DNA of 64,000 nucleotides from CAYJAD01 sp964370835. Its GTDB lineage: Bacteria > Desulfobacterota > Desulfovibrionia > Desulfovibrionales > Desulfovibrionaceae. The DNA lies in contig CAYJLO010000004.1 of assembly GCA_964370835.1 (NCBI GenBank), positions 1 through 64,000 of the forward strand, given 5' to 3'. The notes below the pieces were generated by a model. It was not told the origin of the DNA. It worked only from the letters and a program-made list of their open reading frames with translations, and did not search any database. Shown one piece after another: positions 1 through 8,007 of this stretch (within the stretch, counting starts at the first letter, position 1; every line of letters begins with the position of its first letter). The translations under genes were made by a program, and so were the position numbers.

Positions 1-438
1 GCTGTGGTAAGTGTGCCTGCGCTTGATAAGGTGTTTAAAAGTCCTGTGGTAACGGCAGAAGAAAAGAAAAAAGTTTTGGGCAAAGTGCTTTCCGACATGG
101 GAGCCGATGCCACCGTGACCAATTTCTGCCTTTTGTTAGCCGATAAAAATCGTCTTTCCAGTCTTCGTGAAATTGCCGACGTTTATGGTAAATTGCTTGA
201 TGAAGAAAAGGGAATCATTCGTGGGCATGTGCTCACCGCTGTGAACCTTGACGCAAAAAAGCAAGCTGCCATTAAAAAGCAATTGGAAGATAAAGCCGGT
301 AAGAGCATAGCGCTGACCTTTGCGGTGGATGAATCCATCCTTGGCGGCATAGTGCTTGAGGTTGGTGACCGAGTGCTCGACGCATCGTTGCGCGCGCAAT
401 TGGCTGTCCTTCGGGAGACAATAAAGAGGGGTGAATAG
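1..438 (+). CDS. atpH: ATP synthase F1 subunit delta (5' partial)
   Basis: Subunit delta (OSCP-like) joins the F1 head to the peripheral stalk of the membrane ATP synthase. The reading frame is already open at base 1 and about 145 residues are visible, against about 180 for the family, so roughly 35 N-terminal residues lie outside the window. The visible GTG at position 4 is therefore an internal valine, not the start. The C-terminal part has the family pattern ILGGIVLEVGDRVLDAS shortly before the end, which anchors delta to subunit b. Only 3 bases separate its stop from atpA. The order delta-alpha-gamma-beta-epsilon that follows is the standard F1 operon, and the stalk subunits b are expected just upstream (inference). 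Confidence 0.95.
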   Translation, partial: AVVSVPALDKVFKSPVVTAEEKKKVLGKVLSDMGADATVTNFCLLLADKNRLSSLREIADVYGKLLDEEKGIIRGHVLTAVNLDAKKQAAIKKQLEDKAGKSIALTFAVDESILGGIVLEVGDRVLDASLRAQLAVLRETIKRGE

Positions 439-441
439 CAC

Positions 442-1950
442 ATGCAGATCAAAGCTGAAGAAATTAGCAAGATCATTGAGGAGCAGATCCAAAATTATGA
501 ACAACGCGTAGAAATGAGTGAAACCGGTACTGTACTGTACGTAGGTGACGGTATTGCTCGTGTTTACGGTGTTCAAAATGCCATGGCCATGGAACTTTTA
601 GAGTTCCCCGGTGGCCTCATGGGCATGGTTCTGAACCTTGAAGAAGACAACGTTGGTGTGGCACTGCTTGGACCGGATACCGGTATCAAGGAAGGCGATC
701 CTGTAAAACGTACAGGAAAGATCTTCTCCGTGCCTGTGGGCGACGCCGTAATGGGGCGTGTACTTAACCCACTTGGTCAACCTATTGACGGCCTTGGACC
801 ACTAGAAGCCACGGAAGTGCGCCCAGTGGAACTCAAAGCCCCCGGTATTATTGCACGTAAATCCGTACATGAGCCCATGCCTACAGGTATTAAGGCCATC
901 GACGGCATGACCCCAGTTGGTCGTGGACAGCGTGAGCTTGTGATTGGTGACCGTCAAACAGGCAAAACTGCCGTTTGCGTGGACGCCATTTTAGCACAAA
1001 AAGAAACCGATATTCACTGCTTCTATGTGGCCATTGGTCAGAAGAAGTCCACCGTGGCCTTGGTAACTGATACTTTGCGCAAACACGGTGCTTTAGAATA
1101 TACCACCATCATTTCCGCCACCGCATCCGAGCCAGCACCTTTGCAATTTATTGCTGCTTACTCCGGTTGCACCATGGCAGAATACTATCGCGACAACGGC
1201 AAGCATGCGCTCATCATCTATGATGACCTTTCCAAGCAAGCCGTAGCTTATCGCCAGATGTCTCTCTTACTTCGTCGTCCTCCAGGACGTGAAGCATATC
1301 CTGGTGACGTATTCTACCTCCACTCCCGTTTGCTTGAGCGCGCCGCAAAAGTGAACGACGAGTTAGGTGCAGGTTCTTTGACGGCTCTGCCCATCATTGA
1401 AACACAAGCTGGTGACGTGTCTGCCTACATTCCTACCAACGTAATTTCTATTACTGACGGTCAGGTGTATCTTGAGCCTAACTTGTTCAACGCAGGTATT
1501 CGTCCGGCCATTAACGTGGGTCTTTCTGTATCTCGCGTGGGTGGTGCCGCACAAATTAAGGCCATGAAGCAAGTTGCTGGTACCATGCGTCTTGACCTTG
1601 CACAGTATCGCGAACTGGCTGCCTTTGCGCAATTTGGTTCCGACCTTGATGCTGCTACCAAGGCTAAGCTTGACCGCGGTGCCCGCTTGGTAGAATTGTT
1701 AAAACAACCTCAGTACGTGCCCATGCCTGTAGAAGAGCAAGTGGCCTCCATGTACGCTGCAACTCGCGGCTTTATGGATGATGTTGCTGTGGAAGATATA
1801 CGTCGCTTTGAATCTGAAATGCTCACTTATATGCGCGAAGTGAAAAAAGAAGCTCTCGCAGCCATTAAGGAAAAGCAAGCCATTGATGCGTCCGTGGAAG
1901 AGGTTTTAAAATCAGCCATTGAGGCATTCAAGCAAGGCTTCCAGGCATAA
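442..1950 (+). CDS. atpA: ATP synthase F1 subunit alpha
   Basis: Non-catalytic nucleotide-binding subunit of the F1 hexamer. The 502 residues match the usual family length. The Walker A motif GDRQTGKT lies at residues 169-176, and the alpha signature around PAINVGLSVSRVGGAAQ is present near residue 355. The N-terminal helix (MQIKAEEISKIIEEQI) is the part that contacts subunit delta. The start codon is ATG at 442, 3 bases after the atpH stop, with an AGAGGGGTGA-like ribosome site lying inside the end of atpH, so the two genes are probably translationally coupled. atpG follows after 15 bases. Nothing unusual was seen in the catalytic-interface residues. Confidence 0.98.
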   Translation: MQIKAEEISKIIEEQIQNYEQRVEMSETGTVLYVGDGIARVYGVQNAMAMELLEFPGGLMGMVLNLEEDNVGVALLGPDTGIKEGDPVKRTGKIFSVPVGDAVMGRVLNPLGQPIDGLGPLEATEVRPVELKAPGIIARKSVHEPMPTGIKAIDGMTPVGRGQRELVIGDRQTGKTAVCVDAILAQKETDIHCFYVAIGQKKSTVALVTDTLRKHGALEYTTIISATASEPAPLQFIAAYSGCTMAEYYRDNGKHALIIYDDLSKQAVAYRQMSLLLRRPPGREAYPGDVFYLHSRLLERAAKVNDELGAGSLTALPIIETQAGDVSAYIPTNVISITDGQVYLEPNLFNAGIRPAINVGLSVSRVGGAAQIKAMKQVAGTMRLDLAQYRELAAFAQFGSDLDAATKAKLDRGARLVELLKQPQYVPMPVEEQVASMYAATRGFMDDVAVEDIRRFESEMLTYMREVKKEALAAIKEKQAIDASVEEVLKSAIEAFKQGFQA

Positions 1951-1965
1951 GGCCGGGGGGTATAT

Positions 1966-2850
1966 ATGGCTTCATTAAAAGACGTAAAAATGAAAATCGT
2001 GGGGGTCGGTAAGACCAAGCAAATCACCAAAGCCATGAACATGGTGGCTTCGGCGAAATTGCGCGGCGCCCAGACCCGCATTGAGCGCTTTCGCCCCTAT
2101 GCTGAAAAATTCCAAGCCATGCTTGTGGATTTAGCCGGCAAAGCAGAAGACAGCGCCCATCCCTTGCTGGAAACTCACGATGAAAAAAAGGTGTGCACCA
2201 TTATTCTTGTCACATCTGACAGAGGACTTTGCGGTAGCTTCAACGGTAACTTGCTCACCCAAGCTTTCAAGCTTGCGGCGCAAAAGGCCAGCGAAGGTTT
2301 AGAAGTAAAGTTCATCTGCATGGGCAAGAAGGGCCGTGACGCCGTTGCCAAGACAAATTACGAAATGCTGCTTTCCTTCGGGGACAGAATGGGTAATTTT
2401 GACTTCGCATTGGCCGGGCAAATGGGTAATGAGGTAATGCATGGCTATCAAACGCTGGCCATGGACGAAGTGTACCTTATTTTTGGCGAGTTTATTTCCA
2501 TGGCCAGACAAGTGCCTGTGGTTCAAACTTTGCTCCCCATTGCCAAACCCACGGTAGAAGCTGAGGCTGAAAGCACAAATGGCCCGGGTCAACAATACCT
2601 GTATGAGCCTCAAGAAGAGGAACTCCTCGCAGAGCTATTGCCCCGCTATGTGAAAGTACAAATATATCGTGGCTTACTGGATACATCAGCAAGCGAACAC
2701 GCTGCCCGCATGGCAGCCATGGACAACGCCACACGCAACTGTGACGACATGAACCGCTTGTTGACCCTTCTCTATAATAAGACACGTCAGGCCGCCATCA
2801 CAAGCGACCTTATGGATATTGTGAGCGGCGCCGAAGCGCTGAATGGCTAA
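1966..2850 (+). CDS. atpG: ATP synthase F1 subunit gamma
   Basis: Central rotor shaft of F1, which couples proton flow to catalysis. At 294 residues it has the normal length. The N-terminal helix carries the family motif KTKQITKAMNMVASAKL near residues 17-33, the mid region has the conserved SDRGLCGSFN segment, and the C-terminus has the helix MAAMDNATRNCDDM that inserts into the alpha/beta ring. The start is ATG at 1966, preceded by a G-rich ribosome site (GGGGGG) with TATAT spacing. The same G-run plus TATAT arrangement appears before yedE at 5093. It lies between atpA (15 bp) and atpD (18 bp) in one operon. Confidence 0.97.
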   Translation: MASLKDVKMKIVGVGKTKQITKAMNMVASAKLRGAQTRIERFRPYAEKFQAMLVDLAGKAEDSAHPLLETHDEKKVCTIILVTSDRGLCGSFNGNLLTQAFKLAAQKASEGLEVKFICMGKKGRDAVAKTNYEMLLSFGDRMGNFDFALAGQMGNEVMHGYQTLAMDEVYLIFGEFISMARQVPVVQTLLPIAKPTVEAEAESTNGPGQQYLYEPQEEELLAELLPRYVKVQIYRGLLDTSASEHAARMAAMDNATRNCDDMNRLLTLLYNKTRQAAITSDLMDIVSGAEALNG

Positions 2851-2868
2851 CCATGGGAGCGTATTAAA

Positions 2869-4281
2869 ATGAGTGCAAATACTGGTAAAATTGTTCAGGT
2901 CATCGGCGCAGTTGTCGACGTTGACTTTTCGGGCGGCGAATTGCCAAACATTTTCAATGCCCTAGATGTAAAAAACCCTAACAACGTGGACGCACCTGAC
3001 CTTGTTGTAGAAGTGGCACAACACCTTGGCGACAACGTAGTACGTACCATCGCCATGGACGCCACTGAAGGTCTTGTTCGCGGCATGGAAGCTGTAGATA
3101 CAGGCAAACCCATCATGGTTCCTGTAGGTAAAGCTGCTGTTAACCGCATTATGAACGTGCTTGGCCGTCCTGTGGACGAAGCCGGCCCCATTAATGCAGA
3201 TAAATACTACCCCATTCACCGTCCTGCACCTGAATTCACCGAGCAAAACACCAACGTTGAGCTTCTTGAAACAGGCATCAAGGTTGTGGACCTTCTTGTA
3301 CCCTTCCCTAAGGGTGGTAAGATGGGCCTCTTCGGCGGCGCAGGCGTAGGTAAGACCGTTATCCTTATGGAAATGATCAACAACATTGCAAAACAACACG
3401 GCGGTAGCTCTGTGTTTGCAGGTGTTGGTGAGCGTACCCGTGAAGGTAACGACTTGTACCATGAACTTAAAGATGCTGGTGTTCTTGAACGCGCCACACT
3501 TGTATATGGTCAGATGAACGAACCTCCAGGGGCCCGTGCTCGTGTTGCTTTGACAGCACTTGCTTGTGCGGAATACTTCCGTGATGAAGAAAACCAAGAC
3601 GTGCTTCTCTTCGTAGATAACATCTTCCGCTTTACGCAAGCTGGTTCCGAAGTGTCCGCACTTCTTGGCCGTATGCCTTCTGCGGTGGGTTATCAGCCAA
3701 CCCTTGGTACTGACCTTGGTGGTCTGCAAGAACGTATTACCTCTACCAACAAAGGTTCCATCACCGCGGTACAGGCTGTATACGTTCCTGCCGATGACTT
3801 GACTGACCCGGCCCCTGCTACCACCTTCTCGCACCTTGACGGTACTCTCGTACTTTCTCGTCAAATTGCAGAACTTGGTATTTATCCTGCGGTGGATCCG
3901 CTTGACTCCAGCTCCCGTATTCTTGACCCCAACGTGGTGGGTGAAGAACACTATGCTGTGGCTCGTCAAGTGCAGTCTGTGCTTCAAAAGTACAAAGACT
4001 TACAAGACATCATCGCCATCTTGGGTATGGACGAATTGTCCGACGACGACAAAGTTGTTGTGGCACGTGCTCGCCGTATCCAACGTTTCTTGTCACAGCC
4101 TTTCCACGTGGCAGAAACCTTTACCGGTACCCCCGGGCAATACGTACAGCTCACCGATACCATTAAGGGCTTTAAGGGCATTCTTGATGGTTCCTATGAC
4201 CACCTTGCAGAAGGCGACTTCTACATGCTTGGCGACATAGAAATGGCGGTGGCTAAGTACGAAGAACGTAAGGGTCAATAA
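2869..4281 (+). CDS. atpD: ATP synthase F1 subunit beta
   Basis: Catalytic subunit of F1, which makes ATP from ADP and phosphate. The 470 residues are typical. Walker A is GGAGVGKT at residues 156-163. The catalytic GERTREGNDLYHE segment is near 187, Walker B (VLLFVDNIFRF) near 250, and the family signature PAVDPLDSSSR near 345. Codon choice is strongly biased (many CTT, GGT, CGT, AAC), as expected of a highly expressed gene. A long open frame on the opposite strand here is a by-product of this bias. atpC follows after 9 bases, with an AAGGAG ribosome site just after the stop codon. Confidence 0.98.
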   Translation: MSANTGKIVQVIGAVVDVDFSGGELPNIFNALDVKNPNNVDAPDLVVEVAQHLGDNVVRTIAMDATEGLVRGMEAVDTGKPIMVPVGKAAVNRIMNVLGRPVDEAGPINADKYYPIHRPAPEFTEQNTNVELLETGIKVVDLLVPFPKGGKMGLFGGAGVGKTVILMEMINNIAKQHGGSSVFAGVGERTREGNDLYHELKDAGVLERATLVYGQMNEPPGARARVALTALACAEYFRDEENQDVLLFVDNIFRFTQAGSEVSALLGRMPSAVGYQPTLGTDLGGLQERITSTNKGSITAVQAVYVPADDLTDPAPATTFSHLDGTLVLSRQIAELGIYPAVDPLDSSSRILDPNVVGEEHYAVARQVQSVLQKYKDLQDIIAILGMDELSDDDKVVVARARRIQRFLSQPFHVAETFTGTPGQYVQLTDTIKGFKGILDGSYDHLAEGDFYMLGDIEMAVAKYEERKGQ

Positions 4282-4290
4282 GGAGCTGCT

Positions 4291-4683
4291 ATGAGTACGG
4301 CGCTTCAATTAGAAGTGGTTACACCCGATAAACAGGTAGTGAAAGAGTCTGTGGACTATGTGAGCTGCCCTGGTGTTGATGGTGAGTTCGGCGTGCTCAA
4401 AAGTCACGTAGCCTTACTGTCAGCTTTGAAAGTAGGTGTTTTGCGCTTTGATAAAGACGGAAAACAAGAACATGTATTCATTTCCGGTGGTTTTGCCGAC
4501 ATAAATGATAATGTGGTCACTGTTTTGGCAGAATCTGCCGAACTTGCCAAGGACATTGACAAGGACCGTGCGCAAAAAGCCCAACAACGTGCTGAAGAGC
4601 GTTTAGCTCAAAAACAAGATAACATGGATGTGCATCGCGCTGAACTGGCTCTAAGAAGAGCCGTCATGCGCCTAAGCATCTAG
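4291..4683 (+). CDS. atpC: ATP synthase F1 subunit epsilon
   Basis: Small rotor subunit that regulates ATPase activity. The 130 residues fit the family. The N-terminal beta-sandwich begins LQLEVVTPDKQVV and contains the conserved CPGVDGEFGVLKSHVALLSAL segment at about residues 28-48. A C-terminal helical hairpin follows, rich in Ala, Gln and Arg. It is the last gene of the operon: a strong intrinsic terminator begins 11 bases after the stop codon. No atpB or atpE (membrane a and c subunits) is seen after it, so those subunits must be encoded elsewhere in the genome (inference). Confidence 0.96.
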   Translation: MSTALQLEVVTPDKQVVKESVDYVSCPGVDGEFGVLKSHVALLSALKVGVLRFDKDGKQEHVFISGGFADINDNVVTVLAESAELAKDIDKDRAQKAQQRAEERLAQKQDNMDVHRAELALRRAVMRLSI

Positions 4684-4693
4684 GTATATATGA

Positions 4694-4719
4694 GGGAGAA
4701 GCTTAGGCTTCTCCCTTTT
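4694..4719 (+). terminator. Rho-independent terminator of the atp operon
   Basis: A perfect 9-bp stem (GGGAGAAGC/GCTTCTCCC) with the 4-base loop TTAG is followed by TTTT. It sits 10 bases after the atpC stop codon. Confidence 0.9.
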
Positions 4720-4732
4720 GAGTATTTATTTT

Positions 4733-4852
4733 TGTGGGGGGAAGGAGAACCCTTGCCTAGGCGCGCGATATCCGTAAGGCGCTAAATCGCCAACGGCTAC
4801 AAGCCCTTTGGGTCGGTTGCTAACGCCAAAAAGTGTTCTCCTTCCCCCCACA
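4733..4852 (+). repeat. 120-bp inverted-repeat element, copy 1
   Basis: Bounded by perfect 18-bp terminal inverted repeats, TGTGGGGGGAAGGAGAAC on the left and its exact complement on the right. The interior shares long identical blocks with the element at 6404-6524: GCCTAGGCGC, ATATCCGTAAG, CCCTTTGGGTCGGTT and GCCAAAAAGTGTTC. Within it, CCGT-AA-GGCG (4772-4781), a CTAAAT loop and CGCC-A-ACGG (4788-4796) can fold into a two-part hairpin. It contains no open reading frame of note. It begins 14 bases after the atp terminator, so it is probably not needed to end that transcript. It may be a miniature mobile element, a structured RNA or a compound terminator; the sequence alone does not decide. 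Confidence 0.85.
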
Positions 4853-5092
4853 CCCCCCATCCTCTCCCAAAACGCGTTTTATTGGGTGTGAGTTGAGGGT
4901 ACATTTATAAAAGAAATTTAGATTATTATGAAACAATATCATTTTACCTGACGACTTTTAAGAACTTCACGGGATGAGGTCTTGGTTAACGTGGGTGAAA
5001 TGCGTTGTTTTTCTTTGTGTCCTTAGGACATTCTTCACATATATCCCTCGTTGTTCAAGCTAACTTGAATCACTACTGCTTTCGAGGTATAT
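4853..5092. other. Intergenic region between repeat copy 1 and yedE
   Basis: About 240 bases without a gene. The first part continues the C-rich tail of the element (ACACCCCCC, CTCTCCC), which also follows the short derivative at 32657-32713. A small imperfect hairpin centred on AAAACGCGTTTT lies at 4866-4886. The rest is AT-rich and presumably holds the yedE promoter, but no convincing -35/-10 pair could be chosen. The ribosome site for yedE (CGAGG) is at the end. Confidence 0.5.
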
Positions 5093-6181
5093 ATGCTTAA
5101 AAATATCTTTGCCACACGTGCTGGCATCATTCTCACTGGGGCCCTTATTGGTGCTCTGGCTTTCTTTCTTCAATACATGGGCAATCCGGCCAATATGGGC
5201 CTTTGTGTAGTGTGCTTTAATCGCGACATAGCCGGTGCTCTCGGTTTACACTCTGCCGCTGTGGTGCAGTATTTGCGCCCAGAGATCATGGGCATGGTAC
5301 TGGGTGCTTTTGCCGCAGCACTCATGACCAAGGAATTTAAGGCCAGAGGTGGCTCTTCGCCCATCATACGTTTTATTTTGGGTATCATTGCAGCATTGAC
5401 TGCGTTGGTATTTCTTGGGTGCCCGTGGCGAACCATATTGCGCCTTGCCGGCGGTGATGCCAATGCCATATTTGGTTTTTCTGGCATATTCGTGGGCATT
5501 GCCATAGGCACGTTTTTCTTTAAGCGAGGATTTTCCCTTGGGCGTAATCAGGTCACCACACCCATGGCTGGATATATCTTTCCTGCGCTCATGCTGGCCA
5601 TTCTGTCATTGTTGTATTTCTTTCCACAAATCAGTGGTGAAGCCAAATCTGGTGTACTCAATTATTCGGTGAAAGGCCCCGGAGCACAGCACGCGCCTGT
5701 ATTCATAGCCCTTGGCATAGGTCTTGTGGTGGGTGTGCTCGCCCAGCGCAGTCGTTTTTGTACCATGGGGGCCATACGCGATTTTGTTCTTTTCCGCCAT
5801 GTTCACCTCTTACTGGGGCTCATATCCATGCTGGTCACGGCACTCATATTAAATGTCGTTTTTGGTTCTTTTAATCCCGGTTTTGTCAACCAGCCCGTTG
5901 CCCATGATGACTCTTTGTGGAATTTCATGGCCATGTTGGTGGTGGGTTTAGCTTCTGCTTTGGCAGGCGGTTGCCCTGGACGTCAGCTTTTCATGTCAGG
6001 CGAGGGTGATAACGACGCGGCAACCTTCGTGGTGGGCATGCTTGTGGGCGCAGCTTTGGCACATAATTTAGGTGTGGCTGCTTCTCCAGCGGGTATTGGG
6101 CCCAATAGCATTGCTGCCACCATCATGGGTCTTGTTATTTGTTTAGTCATTGGCTTTGTGCAAAGCAAAAGGAGCGCATAA
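5093..6181 (+). CDS. yedE: YedE-family membrane protein, putative selenium transporter
   Basis: Polytopic inner-membrane protein of 362 residues with about nine to ten hydrophobic segments, in the YeeE/YedE (sulfur transport) superfamily. The N-terminal pattern NPANMGLCVVCFNRDIAGALGLH (two stretches, about residues 31-53), the GCPWRTILRLAGGD motif near residue 118 and the RSRFCTMGAIRDF and GGCPGRQLF motifs later match the subgroup linked to selenium metabolism by its distribution in selenium-using genomes. Cysteines in these motifs probably handle a thiosulfate- or selenium-containing substrate (inference). The start is ATG at 5093, after CGAGGTAT. The stop codon overlaps the start of the TusA-like gene by one base (TAATG), so the two are coupled. 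Confidence 0.85.
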   Translation: MLKNIFATRAGIILTGALIGALAFFLQYMGNPANMGLCVVCFNRDIAGALGLHSAAVVQYLRPEIMGMVLGAFAAALMTKEFKARGGSSPIIRFILGIIAALTALVFLGCPWRTILRLAGGDANAIFGFSGIFVGIAIGTFFFKRGFSLGRNQVTTPMAGYIFPALMLAILSLLYFFPQISGEAKSGVLNYSVKGPGAQHAPVFIALGIGLVVGVLAQRSRFCTMGAIRDFVLFRHVHLLLGLISMLVTALILNVVFGSFNPGFVNQPVAHDDSLWNFMAMLVVGLASALAGGCPGRQLFMSGEGDNDAATFVVGMLVGAALAHNLGVAASPAGIGPNSIAATIMGLVICLVIGFVQSKRSA

Positions 6182-6393
6182 TGAAAATCATTAATACTTC
6201 GGGCCTATCTTGCCCTCAACCTGTTTTGTTAGTATTGCAATGCATGAAGGCTGAAGCTCCAACAGAGTTGGGAGTGGTGGTGGATAATGAAGCCAGTCTT
6301 GAAAACGTCACTCGAGCTGCACAAAATAATGGTTATGACGTGCAAGAAGAGAAAGATGGTCACAAGGTCGTGTTGCATTTAAGCAAGAAATAA
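6181..6393 (+). CDS. TusA/SirA-like sulfur (selenium) carrier protein
   Basis: A 70-residue protein of the TusA family, which carries persulfide (or a selenium equivalent) on a conserved cysteine. The motif CPQP at residues 11-14 gives the carrier cysteine C11, and the fold pattern beta-CPxP-helix then ends VVLHLSKK. The start at 6181 (MKIINTSG) is chosen because it overlaps the yedE stop codon and has AAAAGGAG just upstream. A longer in-frame reading from 6139 would overlap yedE by 43 bases. Where TusA-like proteins sit beside yedE they are called YedF; here only the TusA domain is present, without the C-terminal domain of full-length YedF. The next gene is separated by repeat copy 2. Confidence 0.88.
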   Translation: MKIINTSGLSCPQPVLLVLQCMKAEAPTELGVVVDNEASLENVTRAAQNNGYDVQEEKDGHKVVLHLSKK

Positions 6394-6403
6394 TTTTGTT
6401 TTT

Positions 6404-6524
6404 TATGGGGGAGGGAAAACGCCTAGGCGCCCATATCCGTAAGCCGAGTAAACTCGGCAACGGTTACGCCTTTGGCGCCCTTTGGGTCGGTTTGCTAGCG
6501 CCAAAAAGTGTTCCCTCCCCCATA
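6404..6524 (+). repeat. 121-bp inverted-repeat element, copy 2
   Basis: Second well-preserved member of the family seen at 4733-4852. The terminal inverted repeats are TATGGGGGAGGGAA at 6404-6417 and its exact complement at 6511-6524. They differ in sequence from copy 1 but are again perfectly self-complementary. The core hairpin is CCGT-AA-GCCGAG (to 6448), loop TAAA, CTCGGC-A-ACGG (from 6453): the inner stem sequence differs from copy 1 yet pairing is kept. Another inverted pair, GGCGC/GCGCC, closes the right half. It begins 10 bases after the TusA-like stop and ends 31 bases before the DUF3343 start, inside what looks like one functional gene set. Confidence 0.85.
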
Positions 6525-6555
6525 CCATCAACCTTTCAAAACGAGCTAATATATA

Positions 6556-7119
6556 ATGTCAATTTTACAATCTTTGAAATCTTTCTTCTCTTCAAAAAAG
6601 CAAGAGAATGCGGTGCGCATCTCTGATAGAGGTATGCTGGTTTTTGCGCATACCGGTGAAGTCATCGCCGCAGAAAACATTTTACGTGATGCCGGATTTT
6701 CAGTGGAAGTACAAGGGCCGCCGCCAGATTTGCATTCAGGTTGTGACATGATTTTAGTATTTGAGCTCATGTATGAAATGGCCATTTTGCAATGCTTGCG
6801 AGAAAAGGGTCAGGATCCTTTACAAGTGCTTCCCTTGGCCCATGATGTGCTTGCACCTGTGTCTTTGTATCATGTGTATGATTATGGACAATGGCTCATG
6901 GTGCGCGCCGCCAACATGAAAATTACGGTGGAAAAAGAAAGCAGATGCATAGTGAATATTTCTGGCGGAGGCTGTCCTGATGTACCGTACTTGGCCCATA
7001 AGCTCGTGGGGCTCACTTTAGAAGAAGCCACAGAGCCGCGCCATATGGGGCAGACACTATGTTGCTATTCACTACAAAAGGCCTTTGCTGAAGCAAGGAG
7101 ATTATTATGTGGCTCATAA
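6556..7119 (+). CDS. DUF3343-domain protein, putative Se/S carrier-like
   Basis: A 187-residue soluble protein. Residues about 20-100 resemble DUF3343, a small domain found beside YedE/TusA genes and proposed to carry sulfur or selenium: it begins RGMLVFAHTGEVIAAENILRDAG and contains a conserved GPPPDLHSGCD segment with C74. The C-terminal part (about residues 110-187) is extra and carries several cysteines (GGGCPD near residue 138, TLCCYSL near 168, C185), which suggests metal or thiol chemistry (inference). The start is ATG at 6556, 31 bases after repeat copy 2; no strong ribosome site is evident. The stop overlaps the next gene by 13 bases, so the pair is coupled. Confidence 0.7.
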   Translation: MSILQSLKSFFSSKKQENAVRISDRGMLVFAHTGEVIAAENILRDAGFSVEVQGPPPDLHSGCDMILVFELMYEMAILQCLREKGQDPLQVLPLAHDVLAPVSLYHVYDYGQWLMVRAANMKITVEKESRCIVNISGGGCPDVPYLAHKLVGLTLEEATEPRHMGQTLCCYSLQKAFAEARRLLCGS

Positions 7120-7994
7120 TGGGAACATCGCCCCAAGTGCCGGAAGGTGAGTGTATTTTTGGACCCTATGGTGTGGAAGGTTCCACTGTGCTCGGGCCGC
7201 AAGGGCAAAAAATGCGCATAGAGCGTGGTGTGGAAACCTTGGCCACGGCGGCGTCGCTGGTGTGTGCGCATATGGGAAAGGAAGCTCCATATATTTTATG
7301 CGGTGGTGATAAGGGCAAGGGAGATGGTAGCCGTGCTGTGTATGCATTTATGGCGGAGCATTTGCATAAATGGCAGGTGCAAGGGATTACTTTTCATTAT
7401 CTTTTTCCCGATGTGGACTGGCATAATAGAGTGCTCATGGCGGTGGACGGCTATGCTGATAGCAAAGAAGGGCGCGAGCGGCCAACGCTGGTGGCAGATG
7501 CAGGTTTTATGTACGTGGCCAAGATGAGCGGCTATGCAGATGCCTATGATTTGTTTACGCCGGACGTGGGTGAGATGGCATTTTTGGCCGACGAATTGGC
7601 ACCGCATCCTTTTTATACGCGTGGATTTCTCTTGGATAGGCCAGAGGGAGTGGAGGATTTACTTGCTAGAGCTTTGGAGCATGGCAATGTGGCTAAGAAC
7701 TTAATCATAAAAGGCCATGTGGACCATATTGTGGAGCATGGACAAATAGTAGGCACGGTGAATGTCCCTTCGGTGCCCAGCATGGAAGCCATAGGCGGCA
7801 CGGGAGATTTGGTCACGGGCATGGCTACGGGATTGCTTGCTTCGGGATTAAGCATGACGCAGGCATGTCGTGTGGCAGTGAAAGCCAATCGAGTTTTGGC
7901 AGAATTGGCACAACCCACGCCGGCCACACAAGTGCATCAATTGACACCATATATATGTGAGGCCGTGGAAAAAGTACTACAAGAGCAGACATAG
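7107..7994 (+). CDS. Sugar-kinase-like protein related to NAD(P)H-hydrate dehydratase (YjeF C-terminal type)
   Basis: A 295-residue protein with a ribokinase-like fold. The nucleotide-binding motif GGTGDLVTGMATGLLASG (about residues 231-248) matches the GTGDxLTG signature of the ADP-dependent NAD(P)H-hydrate dehydratase family, and LFTPDVGEMAFLADE near 152 matches that family's TPHxGE-type site. The start at 7107 is supported by AAGGAG at 7095-7100; an alternative ATG is at 7119. The N-terminal NAD(P)HX epimerase domain of bifunctional YjeF is absent. Its position, overlapping DUF3343 and ending the yedE set, suggests a role in the same selenium or sulfur pathway rather than general metabolite repair (inference). 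Confidence 0.65.
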   Translation: MWLIMGTSPQVPEGECIFGPYGVEGSTVLGPQGQKMRIERGVETLATAASLVCAHMGKEAPYILCGGDKGKGDGSRAVYAFMAEHLHKWQVQGITFHYLFPDVDWHNRVLMAVDGYADSKEGRERPTLVADAGFMYVAKMSGYADAYDLFTPDVGEMAFLADELAPHPFYTRGFLLDRPEGVEDLLARALEHGNVAKNLIIKGHVDHIVEHGQIVGTVNVPSVPSMEAIGGTGDLVTGMATGLLASGLSMTQACRVAVKANRVLAELAQPTPATQVHQLTPYICEAVEKVLQEQT

Positions 7995-8007
7995 CCCCTC
8001 ATGGTTA

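Noticed and set aside
2962..3987. A 341-codon open frame on the minus strand inside atpD
   Set aside because: It is the complement of a strongly codon-biased gene; no ribosome site and no family resemblance.
4733..6524. Integron attC sites as an explanation of copies 1 and 2
   Set aside because: The size and imperfect stems are reminiscent, but the GTTRRRY/RYYYAAC core sites and gene-cassette layout are missing.
6396..6626. Open frame across repeat copy 2
   Set aside because: It runs through the inverted-repeat element and into DUF3343 in another frame; composition is not protein-like.
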